NCBI RefSeq assembly: GCF_000283515.1
Contig: NC_015976.1
Span: forward strand, 744,001 to 808,000
Length of the DNA: 64,000 nt
DNA from: Sphingobium sp. SYK-6
GTDB lineage: Bacteria; Pseudomonadota; Alphaproteobacteria; Sphingomonadales; Sphingomonadaceae
Direction of reading: 5' to 3'
This document shows positions 33,348 through 41,757 of this stretch, in pieces. Positions within the stretch are counted from its first letter, which is position 1, and each line of letters opens with the position of its first letter. The notes under the pieces were generated by a model. It saw only the letters and a list, made by a program, of their open reading frames with translations, searched no databases and was not told the origin of the DNA. Made by a program: the position numbers and the translations under genes.

Positions 33348-34694
33348 TCAGCCCGGGACGATCGCGACATCCGGACCGGCGCGTTCGACCTGTCCCCGGC
33401 CGCGCAGGATGCGTATCGCCACCACGGCACCGATCATGACCGGTGCGCAATGCAGCAGGCGGATCGCTACGAGGCGCAGATCGTCCCACGCTTCGCCCGA
33501 AACCAGAGCAAGCCCCCACATCACGCCGCCGCTGCCCAGGCCCATCGCGATCTTCAGGGCAATGCTGCTCACGCCATAATAGCTCCCGGCCACGGTCGTG
33601 CCGTCCGCATCCTTGTCCGACAGATCGGCTACCATCGCGCGCAGCAACATGAAGTCCACACCCCAGCCAAGGCCCTTCAGCACCAGGATGCCGGCGAGCA
33701 TCAGCGGCGCGCCCGGGGGCAGGGCCAGCAGCATCGCGACGCAGACGGCCTGCCAGCCATAAGAGATCATGAGGACGTTGCGCCGCCCGATCCGGGCACT
33801 GAGGCGACTCCAGACCGGCAGCGCGACCAGCGCCACAACGGGCTGGATGAGCAGGAGCGAGGCGCCCCACCGCTCCAGCGACAAGGCATCCTCCACGAGG
33901 TAAAGAAAGCTGCTCGCCGCGGCGGCATCCCCGATGCCCGTGACCATGTAAAGCATCAGCAGCGCGCGCATCGCGGGATCGCGGAGCATCGCGAGGAAGA
34001 GGTGTCCCGGATGCCGGGGAGCTTGCGCGACCGGCGTGGCGCGCTCCTGGAACAGGAGAATGACGCACAGCACCGTCAGGGGCGCGAGAAGCGCGATCGT
34101 CCAGCCGACCAGCGCCATTTCCGCGCGCAGCGATATGCCGAAGCCGCGCTCCAGAACCGCCAGAATGCCCAGCATGGCGAGGGACCCGAGCACGCCGAAC
34201 CACACCTTGGCGCCCATGATGCGCGTGCGCTGGTGCCTGTCCCGCGAAAGCTCCAGTCCCCAGCCGCCATGAGGGGTGATGATGAACGAATAGCCGATGT
34301 GAAGCAGCAGGCTCGCGATGACGATCGTCCCGAACGCCGAGCCATCCGGGGCGAGGAACAGTGGCAGCGCACCGAGCGGCACGAGGATGGCGCCGAGCGC
34401 CATCCACGGCTTGCGCCGGCCGAAGCGCGTCGGCCGCATGTCGCTCAGCCAGCCCAGCAGTGGGTCCGCCACCGCGTCGAGCAGCCTGGCGCCCAGCATC
34501 AGCGCACCGACGAGACCCAGCGCGATGCCGACATCGAGGTTGAGGAACCGGGGAAGATAAGCGCGCCAGGCCATCTCGATCGCCTGGAACAGCAGCACCG
34601 GCAAGGTGAAGGCCGCCAGATGGAGACGGCTGATGCGCACGTCCGCCAAAGGCGGTGCGGCGGCAGTCGCCTGCGAGTCTGGGCTGGCTTGCAT
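33348..34694 (-). CDS. MFS transporter, GPH (MelB-like) type
   Basis: A 448-residue permease with about 12 membrane helices. The early segment DAVADPLLGWLSDMRPTRFGRRKPWMALGA is the GPH/MelB-type motif (sugar:cation symporters), including the conserved Asp pair region. GPH members import glycosides or glucuronides with Na+ or H+. It lies 46 bp behind the tandem-TetR gene on the same strand, so the two probably share a transcript. It faces away from the TonB receptor and phosphatase genes, suggesting inner-membrane uptake for the same nutrient. Confidence 0.87.
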   Translation of the reverse strand: MQASPDSQATAAAPPLADVRISRLHLAAFTLPVLLFQAIEMAWRAYLPRFLNLDVGIALGLVGALMLGARLLDAVADPLLGWLSDMRPTRFGRRKPWMALGAILVPLGALPLFLAPDGSAFGTIVIASLLLHIGYSFIITPHGGWGLELSRDRHQRTRIMGAKVWFGVLGSLAMLGILAVLERGFGISLRAEMALVGWTIALLAPLTVLCVILLFQERATPVAQAPRHPGHLFLAMLRDPAMRALLMLYMVTGIGDAAAASSFLYLVEDALSLERWGASLLLIQPVVALVALPVWSRLSARIGRRNVLMISYGWQAVCVAMLLALPPGAPLMLAGILVLKGLGWGVDFMLLRAMVADLSDKDADGTTVAGSYYGVSSIALKIAMGLGSGGVMWGLALVSGEAWDDLRLVAIRLLHCAPVMIGAVVAIRILRGRGQVERAGPDVAIVPG

Positions 34695-34740
34695 GCCCCG
34701 CCGTTAGGTTGCGGCGATGACATTGCTGTGACCGCGCGTG

Positions 34741-35934
34741 TCAGAGCAGGGAGACCATGCTCTCGATCGCCTGCCGGATGCGCGGGCGCGCATCCGTCGG
34801 CGCGTCATCGGCATGCATGCGCGGCAGCGAAGACAGGAAGCTGGACAGCAGGGCAGCCTCCAGATGGCTCGGCTCGGCACGATCGGGCCGGAGCATCGCC
34901 AGCAGCGACCCCGAGGTCATGCCGCGCAGGTAGCGCAGCTGCAGGCCAAAGGGCCGCAGGGCCGGATCGCGCGCAACGGCGAGGTGCAGCGCGTGAACGC
35001 CCTGACCGCGCAGGGACTGGCTCATGAAGTCCGCCAGACCATCGAGTGTCGCGTCCGCCGTCGCCGGGCTGATCGTCGAGGTGTGCTCGCGCAGGCGAGT
35101 CACCGCGGTGAGATAGACAGCCTCGTAACCGGCCTGAAGCAGGTCCGTCTTGGTGCGCAGCTTGTGCGAAACAACGCCGAGCGTGAGGTCGGTCCGCTCG
35201 GCGACGGCGCGGTGCGTCACGCCGGACGGGCCAGCCTCCTCGATCAGGGCGGCGGTGGCAGCGGCGATGCGGCTGGTCGTGCCGTCGTGGCTCGGCATCA
35301 CGGGCGCCGCCCGCAGCGCCTCGGTGCGGGCGAAGTCGCGCCAGGGGGCCGGCGGCACCGGCTCGCCGCTCATCCAGGCACTGACGCCCCGCGCGAACTC
35401 GTCAAGTCCGGCCCGGTCAACGGCCCTGTGCCAACCGATCATGTGGACGAAGGACTCATTCTCGAACAGGTGCTCGGCAAGCCAGGCGCGATCCCCGAGG
35501 CCAAATCGGTCGCAAGCTTCCTGCCAGAAGGCAGCCCACAGCTGACGCCAGCCGAGTCGCATCTGCATGCCGGGCTCGCCCTCAATGCGCAGCATCTGTC
35601 CTTCCCGCCATGCGAAGGCGAGTCGCCGCTGCTGGTGCACCCAATCGTCGATGGTCGCCGCGAAGAAGGGGGCGAAGGCCCGGGCATCCGCGGAGAAGCC
35701 GGCCAGCTGGTCGAGCCGCGTCTCGCACCAGTCGCGCGCGCAGGCTTGCGCCTGTTCCTGAGCCAGAACCAACAACTGTTCCAGAGAGCCGAAGTGATGA
35801 TAGATGGACGACACCGGAACGGCGGCATTGGCAGACACCTGACGGGCGGAAACCACCTCATTCCCGCCGCTCTCCCAGACGTCGATAACGGCGTTCAACA
35901 GCCTGTTATCTGAGGATAATTCTGTTGTTTTCAT
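34741..35934 (-). CDS. Tandem (double) TetR-type transcriptional regulator
   Basis: A 397-residue protein, about twice the usual TetR length, with two DNA-binding regions. The first is SARQVSANAAVPVSSIYHHFGSLEQLLVLA at about 30-58. The second, GVTHRAVAERTDLTLGVVSHKLRTKTDLLQAG, starts near 240, after a complete ligand-domain-like stretch. One chain could thus act as a built-in TetR dimer. I start it at the ATG at 35934 (MKTTELSSDN), since the upstream extension lacks similarity. It is divergent from the TonB receptor. Confidence 0.85.
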   Translation of the reverse strand: MKTTELSSDNRLLNAVIDVWESGGNEVVSARQVSANAAVPVSSIYHHFGSLEQLLVLAQEQAQACARDWCETRLDQLAGFSADARAFAPFFAATIDDWVHQQRRLAFAWREGQMLRIEGEPGMQMRLGWRQLWAAFWQEACDRFGLGDRAWLAEHLFENESFVHMIGWHRAVDRAGLDEFARGVSAWMSGEPVPPAPWRDFARTEALRAAPVMPSHDGTTSRIAAATAALIEEAGPSGVTHRAVAERTDLTLGVVSHKLRTKTDLLQAGYEAVYLTAVTRLREHTSTISPATADATLDGLADFMSQSLRGQGVHALHLAVARDPALRPFGLQLRYLRGMTSGSLLAMLRPDRAEPSHLEAALLSSFLSSLPRMHADDAPTDARPRIRQAIESMVSLL

Positions 35935-36034
35935 TGTCGCTATCCAAGCATTTCCCGGCGTGCAGCATAGCCATGTCCTCCCCAAGTGACGAGAGCGTTT
36001 CCGCAGGGCACGATCGTTCCATCATCTTCGACAA

Positions 36035-36052
36035 CTGTCACATAGCTTACAT
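36035..36052 (+). promoter_or_regulatory. Pho-box-like PhoB site
   Basis: CTGTCAC-ATAG-CTTACAT (36035-36052) matches the PhoB consensus of two CTGTCAT repeats 4 bp apart at 6/7 and 5/7 positions. It ends 54 bp before the TonB receptor start, the expected distance for a box replacing the -35. A weak -10 (TTCTAG) follows near 36059-36064. Confidence 0.55.
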
Positions 36053-36106
36053 ACAAGCGTTCTAGGCGCCGCGGCAAGCCAGACCAGATCCACCAGGGAG
36101 CCGACC

Positions 36107-38671
36107 ATGACCTTGCCTAGCGCCTTGCTTTTGCGCACGACCGCGATTTGCGGCGTGCTCCTGTTGACCCAGCCATATGCTGCCCTGGCGCAGCAGACGG
36201 TCGCGCCGGAAGACGGCGCCGAAGAAGCCGACGAAATCGTCATCACCGGCTCCATCCTCTCGGCGCAGCAGGACTCGATCGCCCTGAAGCGCAATGCGCC
36301 GAACCTCTCGGACGTCGCGGCATCGGACGCGGTGGGCCGCTTCCCCGACCAGAATGCCGCCGCAGCCTTGTCCCGCCTGCCCGCCGTCGCCGTGCAGCGC
36401 GACCAGGGACAGGAACGCTACATCCAGGTGCGCGGCGCGCCCAATCGCTGGACGTCCGTCAGCATCGACGGCATTCCGATGGTCGGCGTGGACGAGGGCG
36501 GTGACACGCGCGCTTTCCGCTTCGATGCCATTCCCGCAGTGCTGCTCTCGCAGATGGTCATCAACAAGTCGCTGACCAGCGACCTGCAGGCCGACGCGGT
36601 GGTCGCGACCATTGACCTGCGCACCTATTCGCCGATGGATCGCAAGGGACTGCACGTCTCGGGCGATCTCGGCTATGGCCAGATGAGCCTGGGCGGTGGC
36701 GAGCAGCGCCAGGGCTCGCTGCGCCTCTCCTGGTCGAACGACAATTTCGGCGTCGTGATCGGCGGCTCGCATTATCGCCGCAAGCAGCTGACCGACAATC
36801 GCGAGGTGGGCGCGTATGACGCGAAGGGCCCGACCGAGTTCGATATCCGCCAATATGAGATCGAGCGCTGGAACAACGGCCTGTTCGGCGGCGTGGAGTT
36901 CGATCCGGGCAATGGCCTGCGCCTCTACGCCAAGGCGATCTTCTCCGAATTCAACGACAATGAGCAGCGCAATCAGTACGAGTTCCGCCTCGACCGCGCG
37001 ACCGGCGGCACGCGCACGCAGGACAGCGGTTCGCTGACCGGCGTGCCGTTGCGCGGCAGCTTCAACTTCGGCGAATATCGCAACCGCAACTATATCGGTA
37101 CGATCGGCGGAGACTATGACACGGGCGACGGCCTCACCGCCTCGCTCAAGCTGAACTACACGAAGACCGAGAACACGAGCTACCTGCCTCTCGTCCAGGC
37201 CTCGACCAGCGGCGCCAACAATCTCTCGCTGAGCTACGACAACAGCAACCCCAATTTCCCGATCGTGACGATCAACGGCACGTTCAATCAGGCCAGCATG
37301 ACGAGCGCCGGCGCCTACATGATCGCGGCGCGGCAAAAAACGGTGTCGGACAGCTACACCGCCAAGCTCGACGTCGCGAAGGAAATGGGTGACCTCACCC
37401 TGTCCGCCGGCGCGCTCTATGCAGACCGCGACATCGACGGGACGCTCTTTTCGACCTCCAATCTGGCGATGATCGGCGCGCAGGGCGCAGCTGTCGGCCA
37501 GCCCTTCGATATCAACAGCTACGTCACCAACCGGCCGTGGGACACCGGCTTCCCCCTCGGCGTGACGTTCAATTATATGGACAATGTCGCCATGCGCCGC
37601 GACATCGACACGCTGCTGGTGCGGATGCAGGCGGCCGGCCTTTACAACCCCGCGCTCGATACGCCCGCGAGCGATCGCTACGCCCAGCGCGAGAAGACGC
37701 TGGCCGGCTATGTCATGGGCAAGGTGGAAAGCGGCGCGCTGACCGCCGTGGGCGGCATCCGTGTGGAGCGGTACAGCATGGACAATCGCGGCACCGTGAT
37801 CGCGGGCGGCGTCGCCACACCGCTCAGCTACGACCGGACGAAGACGGACATCTTCCCCAGCCTGAACCTCAAATATGCCGCCACCGACAATCTGGTGCTG
37901 CGCCTGGCGGGCCAGCGCGGCGTATCCCGCCCCGCTTATGGCGCGATCCGCGTCGGCGCCTCGATCAACGACACGAACAGTCCCGGCACGATCGGCGGCG
38001 GCAATCCCATGCTGCGTCCCGAATATACCTGGGGTGCGGACGCCAGCATCGAATATTATCTGCCCGGCAACGGCATGATCTCGGTCGCCGCCTTCCATCG
38101 CTGGGTCGACAATGTGCTTTACCAGAGCCAGGCGGTCGTCGGCACGGACTTCTATAATTTCGGTGGTGTCGATCGCTCCGGCTACCTGCTGAGCGGCACT
38201 TACAATGGCGAGAGCGGCAAGCTCTACGGCGTCGAGTTCAATCTGCTCAAGCAGTTCGACTTCCTGCCCGGCGCGCTCGACGGCCTGGGCTTCCAGGGTA
38301 ACGTCACTCTGCTCGACGGCAGCTTCGATACGCCGACGGAGAAGGACATCGCCTTCCAGGGCATGTCCAAGACCATCGCCAATGCCTCGATCTTCTACGA
38401 GAAATATGGCATCTCGGCGCGCGTGAGCTATCAGTGGCGCTCACACTGGCTGGACACGCTCGGCGGCCTGGGCAGTGGCGAATATCGCCAGGGTTATGAA
38501 AATCTCGACGTGTCGCTGCGCTACGCGCTCACCGACAATCTGACGCTGTTCGCCGATCTCGCGAACCTCACGGACGAAACCTACATCGCCTATCAGGGCA
38601 CGCCCGCCACGCCGACCGAGGTCGAGCAGATCGGTGCGCGCTACCTGTTCGGCGTCCGCTTCAGCTTTTGA
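36107..38671 (+). CDS. TonB-dependent receptor
   Basis: An outer-membrane receptor of 854 residues. A signal peptide (ending YAALAQQ) is followed by a TonB-box-like DEIVITGS, the plug domain (ALSRLPAVAVQRDQGQERYIQVRGAPNRWTSVSIDGIPM) and a beta-barrel that ends in the typical terminal Phe (YLFGVRFSF). It imports a ligand with energy from TonB-ExbBD. GGGAG precedes the ATG at 36107. A secreted phosphatase gene follows after 14 bp, and a Pho-box-like site lies upstream, so the ligand is probably an organophosphate or its product; that is inference. Confidence 0.92.
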   Translation: MTLPSALLLRTTAICGVLLLTQPYAALAQQTVAPEDGAEEADEIVITGSILSAQQDSIALKRNAPNLSDVAASDAVGRFPDQNAAAALSRLPAVAVQRDQGQERYIQVRGAPNRWTSVSIDGIPMVGVDEGGDTRAFRFDAIPAVLLSQMVINKSLTSDLQADAVVATIDLRTYSPMDRKGLHVSGDLGYGQMSLGGGEQRQGSLRLSWSNDNFGVVIGGSHYRRKQLTDNREVGAYDAKGPTEFDIRQYEIERWNNGLFGGVEFDPGNGLRLYAKAIFSEFNDNEQRNQYEFRLDRATGGTRTQDSGSLTGVPLRGSFNFGEYRNRNYIGTIGGDYDTGDGLTASLKLNYTKTENTSYLPLVQASTSGANNLSLSYDNSNPNFPIVTINGTFNQASMTSAGAYMIAARQKTVSDSYTAKLDVAKEMGDLTLSAGALYADRDIDGTLFSTSNLAMIGAQGAAVGQPFDINSYVTNRPWDTGFPLGVTFNYMDNVAMRRDIDTLLVRMQAAGLYNPALDTPASDRYAQREKTLAGYVMGKVESGALTAVGGIRVERYSMDNRGTVIAGGVATPLSYDRTKTDIFPSLNLKYAATDNLVLRLAGQRGVSRPAYGAIRVGASINDTNSPGTIGGGNPMLRPEYTWGADASIEYYLPGNGMISVAAFHRWVDNVLYQSQAVVGTDFYNFGGVDRSGYLLSGTYNGESGKLYGVEFNLLKQFDFLPGALDGLGFQGNVTLLDGSFDTPTEKDIAFQGMSKTIANASIFYEKYGISARVSYQWRSHWLDTLGGLGSGEYRQGYENLDVSLRYALTDNLTLFADLANLTDETYIAYQGTPATPTEVEQIGARYLFGVRFSF

Positions 38672-38685
38672 CGGGAGCCAGACCC

Positions 38686-39750
38686 ATGCGCATCACTCAC
38701 ATCACCTTTTTTGCGGCCCTCGCCGCATCGACCGCCTGTCCCGCCCTCGCGCGGGAGGCAGCCACTGTCACGCGCATCGATGCCCAGAGCGTGACGCTCG
38801 ACCGGGGCGAAACCGCCCCGGCCGCGATCTGGATCAGCAAGGACGGGACAATCGACGCGTCCGACCAGAAGGTCGATGCGGCGACCATCAAGGCCGCGGG
38901 CAAGGACGGCGGGATCAGGCTCGCCATTCCGGCCAGCGAGCGCCGCTATGTGCTCCTTGATGATGGCAAGGGACGCGTCACGGTCGTCGCCGAACGCGTG
39001 CTGCCGACCGAGCAGGGCAGCAACTTCCGCGACATCGGTGGCTATGTCACCAAGGACGGGCACATCGTCCGCTGGGGCAAGGCCTTCCGCTCCGGCGCCA
39101 TGCCGATGCTGACGAAGGCCGACTACAGCCTTATCGACCAGCTCGGGCTCAACGCCGTGGTGGACCTGCGTTCGCTCGAGGAGCGCGAGGTGGCGCCCGA
39201 TCAGGTTGACGATCGCACCGGTGCCCTGTTCGTCGCCAATGATTATTCGCTCAAGCCGCTGCTTGCCGCCTACGGAAAGGGCGATGGCGAGAATGCCTAT
39301 CGCGGCATGGAGAAACTGCTGATCCCGCAGCTTCGCTCGCTCTATCGGCTTCTCGCCGCCGACGACGGCGCCGTTCTCTACCACTGCTCGGCAGGGCAGG
39401 ACCGCACCGGCATGGCGACGGCGCTGCTCTATGACATGCTTGGCGTCGATCGCGAGACGATCCTGAAGGACTATCATGCCTCCACGGCGCTGCGCCGGCC
39501 GCAATGGGAAATGCCGGACGTCGACCCGGCCGACTATCCCAACAACCCGATCCTGCGTTTCTACATCGACAAGGACGGCAAGAAGCGCACGGTGGCCGAG
39601 CCGCTCTACACGCCGAGCGGCGCCTCGCATCTGGCGCAGTTCTTCACTTATATCGACACGCAATATGGCGGTTCGGAAGCCTTCATGAAGCAGGCGCTGC
39701 GTCTGGACGAAAGCGATATCGCCAAGCTGCGCAAGACCATGCTGGATTGA
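38686..39750 (+). CDS. Secreted PTP-like phosphatase (Y_phosphatase3 type)
   Basis: A 354-residue exported phosphatase. A signal peptide (MRITHITFFAALAASTACPALA) leads to a small beta domain, then NFRDIGGYVTKDGHIVRWGKAFRSG, the hallmark of the LipA/PtpB-like tyrosine phosphatase family. The catalytic loop is HCSAGQDRTG, with Cys234 and Arg240 (CX5R). Homologues act on phosphotyrosine and phosphoinositides; a phytase-like role is also possible. Export and the Pho-box-like upstream site suggest phosphate scavenging, not signalling. It is co-transcribed with the TonB receptor. Confidence 0.88.
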   Translation: MRITHITFFAALAASTACPALAREAATVTRIDAQSVTLDRGETAPAAIWISKDGTIDASDQKVDAATIKAAGKDGGIRLAIPASERRYVLLDDGKGRVTVVAERVLPTEQGSNFRDIGGYVTKDGHIVRWGKAFRSGAMPMLTKADYSLIDQLGLNAVVDLRSLEEREVAPDQVDDRTGALFVANDYSLKPLLAAYGKGDGENAYRGMEKLLIPQLRSLYRLLAADDGAVLYHCSAGQDRTGMATALLYDMLGVDRETILKDYHASTALRRPQWEMPDVDPADYPNNPILRFYIDKDGKKRTVAEPLYTPSGASHLAQFFTYIDTQYGGSEAFMKQALRLDESDIAKLRKTMLD

Positions 39751-39757
39751 GTGATTT

Positions 39758-39793
39758 GGCCGATATGCTGCCCCGAACAGCGGCATATCGGCC
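39758..39793. terminator. Bidirectional hairpin between convergent genes
   Basis: A 14-bp stem (39758-39771 with 39780-39793, one T-G wobble) closes an eight-base loop. It starts seven bases after the phosphatase stop and faces the convergent histidine kinase gene. There is no T-tract, but the stem is long enough to stop both transcripts. Confidence 0.6.
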
Positions 39794-39827
39794 GGGCTTC
39801 CCCGCCGTCGCCGCGATCCCCGGCCTG

Positions 39828-40916
39828 CTAGGCGGTTTCGGACGCCCGGCTGCGCCGGCGGATTTCCATGCAGAAGCAGGCGCCGCCGTTCAGGGGCTCA
39901 TAGGTCGCCTCACCGCCATGCGCCCGGGCGATGACGCGCACGACCGAGAGACCGAGGCCGCTGCCTTTCGCGCTGCCGCCCTGCGCCATGTAGCGCCGGA
40001 ATGGGTCGAAGGCGTGCCGCGCGAAATCCCCGTGCAGGCCGGGCCCCTGGTCCGCGACGCTGAGACGGACATGCTCTTCCCCGATCCGCAGCGCGACGTC
40101 GAGCCGTGCCGGGAGCGCATGGCGCCGGGCATTGTCCAGAAGGGCAAGGAGCGCCTGGCGGATGCGGGCGGTGTCGACTTCGCAGAACCCCCTGTCGAGG
40201 CTGGCGGAAATGGTGAAGCCGGCTGACTCGAGGGAGGGCTGCATGAGGCGGATGACGGCCTCGATCTCGTCCGCCAGTTCCACCGACTGAAACTGCATCT
40301 CCATCCGTCCGCCCTCGAGCAGGCTGACGGTGCGCAGGTCCTCGATCAGCCGCGCCAGCGCATCGACCTGCGCCACGAGCGAGCGGAACAGGGCCTCGTC
40401 CGGCTTGAACACGCCATCGGCCAGACCCTGCAGGCGGCCGCTCAGGATCGTGACGGGCGTGCGCAGCTCGTGCGCGATGGTCGCGTTCCAGCGCAGCAGG
40501 GCTTCCGAGGCGCGCGCCAGCTCATCGGCGAGATGGTTGAAATCCTCGACCAGCATCGTCGCCTCGATCGTGGCGCGATCGCCGGCTTCTGCCCGCGCCG
40601 TCAGGTCCCGCGCGACGATGCTGCGCGCGCTCTTCGCCACCGAGACGAGCGGCTTGACCACGCGTCGGGCAAGACGCGTCGCCATCGCCGCGGAAATACC
40701 GGCCGCGACGATGCACAGGGCCAGGATCACCAGCCATTCGACCCCGCGCGGCAGCCACTGGTCGTTGAGCGGGAACAGGAGGTCGGGCGCGAAGCGGATG
40801 ACGACGCCGTAGAAGATATAAAGGCCGGCGATCGCGACCATGACGGAGGTCAGCGTGGCGATCACCGTGGAGAGGATGATCTCCCGGCCGAGGCCAGAGG
40901 AGGAGCGCTTTCTCAC
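39828..40916 (-). CDS. Sensor histidine kinase (BaeS/AdeS-like)
   Basis: A 362-residue membrane kinase. Two helices (about 12-40 and 60-80) flank a short periplasmic loop. A HAMP domain follows, then the H-box IAHELRTPV with phospho-acceptor H149, the N-box LLALLDNARRHA, and G-boxes DQGPGLHG and GSGLGLSVV. The very small periplasmic loop suggests sensing within or near the membrane, as for drug- or envelope-sensing BaeS/AdeS kinases. Its ATG overlaps the stop of the response regulator (ATGA). Confidence 0.9.
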   Translation of the reverse strand: MRKRSSSGLGREIILSTVIATLTSVMVAIAGLYIFYGVVIRFAPDLLFPLNDQWLPRGVEWLVILALCIVAAGISAAMATRLARRVVKPLVSVAKSARSIVARDLTARAEAGDRATIEATMLVEDFNHLADELARASEALLRWNATIAHELRTPVTILSGRLQGLADGVFKPDEALFRSLVAQVDALARLIEDLRTVSLLEGGRMEMQFQSVELADEIEAVIRLMQPSLESAGFTISASLDRGFCEVDTARIRQALLALLDNARRHALPARLDVALRIGEEHVRLSVADQGPGLHGDFARHAFDPFRRYMAQGGSAKGSGLGLSVVRVIARAHGGEATYEPLNGGACFCMEIRRRSRASETA

Positions 40917-41614
40917 GACACGTCCGCCAGCCGGAACCCGACGCCCCGGACGTTATTGACGAGCCCCGGCGCGCCTGCTTCCTCGAGCTTGCGGCGCAGC
41001 TTGCTCAGATGCGTGTCGACGGTACGGTCGAGCGCCTCGCCCCCGGGGAGGCAGGCATCGACCAGCTCGCTGCGCGAGAAGGCCCGCCGCGGCGCCCGCG
41101 CCATATGGGACAGAATGCGGAACTCGGTGAGCGTCAGCGGCAGCGTCACGCGATCTGCATTCTCCTGCGCGACCACGCTCGCGAGATGACTGTCGAGATC
41201 GACCTCGACGGGCCCCACCCGCAATGTCTTGCCATTGCCGCCGCCCGAACGGCGCAGCACGGCCCGGGCGCGCACCGCGACTTCCATGGCATTGAACGGC
41301 TTCACCACATAATCGTCCGCACCGATCCGCAGGGCCTGCAGCTTGTCGATATCCTGATCCAGCGCCGTCAGCATGATGACCGGCGTGTCGCCCCGCCGCC
41401 GCAGTTCCGCGAGCACGGCCCATCCATCGAGGCGCGGCATCTGCACGTCGAGCATCACGAGATCGGGCTTGAGAGCGAGATGAAGCTCGAGGGCCGAACG
41501 CCCGTCGGCCGCCCGCACCGTGCGGAAGCCCTCGCGCTCCAGATAGGCGGCGATGACCTCGGCGATCTCGGGCTCGTCTTCGGCCACCAGGATGAGGGCA
41601 TTGTCAGTATTCAT
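40913..41614 (-). CDS. OmpR-family response regulator (AdeR/BaeR-like)
   Basis: A 233-residue regulator. The receiver domain has acidic EDE at 12-14, phospho-acceptor D56 (VMLDVQMPRLDGW) and Lys in VVKPFN; the C-terminal winged helix ends with DTHLSKLRRKLEEAGAPGLVNNVRGVGFRL. I start at the ATG at 41614 (MNTDNALIL). It is divergent from the RND efflux operon and overlaps the kinase gene by four bases, the arrangement seen for adeRS/adeABC. It probably binds the repeats at 41674-41717. Confidence 0.9.
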   Translation of the reverse strand: MNTDNALILVAEDEPEIAEVIAAYLEREGFRTVRAADGRSALELHLALKPDLVMLDVQMPRLDGWAVLAELRRRGDTPVIMLTALDQDIDKLQALRIGADDYVVKPFNAMEVAVRARAVLRRSGGGNGKTLRVGPVEVDLDSHLASVVAQENADRVTLPLTLTEFRILSHMARAPRRAFSRSELVDACLPGGEALDRTVDTHLSKLRRKLEEAGAPGLVNNVRGVGFRLADVS

Positions 41615-41673
41615 GGTGGGCACGCTCTCCGTTGGCCGTATAATGCGCGACATACAGCCTGCGCGCTATGCAT

Positions 41674-41717
41674 CTCCACACTCTCTCCACATTGTTTCGA
41701 CAATTGTTCGACAAGGC
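41674..41717. promoter_or_regulatory. Four in-phase 11-bp repeats, probable response-regulator box array
   Basis: Repeats start at 41674, 41685, 41696 and 41707, exactly 11 bp apart. They read CTCCACACTCT, CTCCACATTGT, TTCGACAATTG and TTCGACAAGGC; the shared core is YTCSACA. The first two resemble, from memory, the direct repeat bound by Acinetobacter AdeR (core TCTCCACAC). They lie between the two-component genes and the efflux operon, 41 bp before the adaptor ATG. Confidence 0.65.
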
Positions 41718-41757
41718 GAGTGCAAGGCCGCAGCGACACGAAAGCCAGAGCAAAGCA

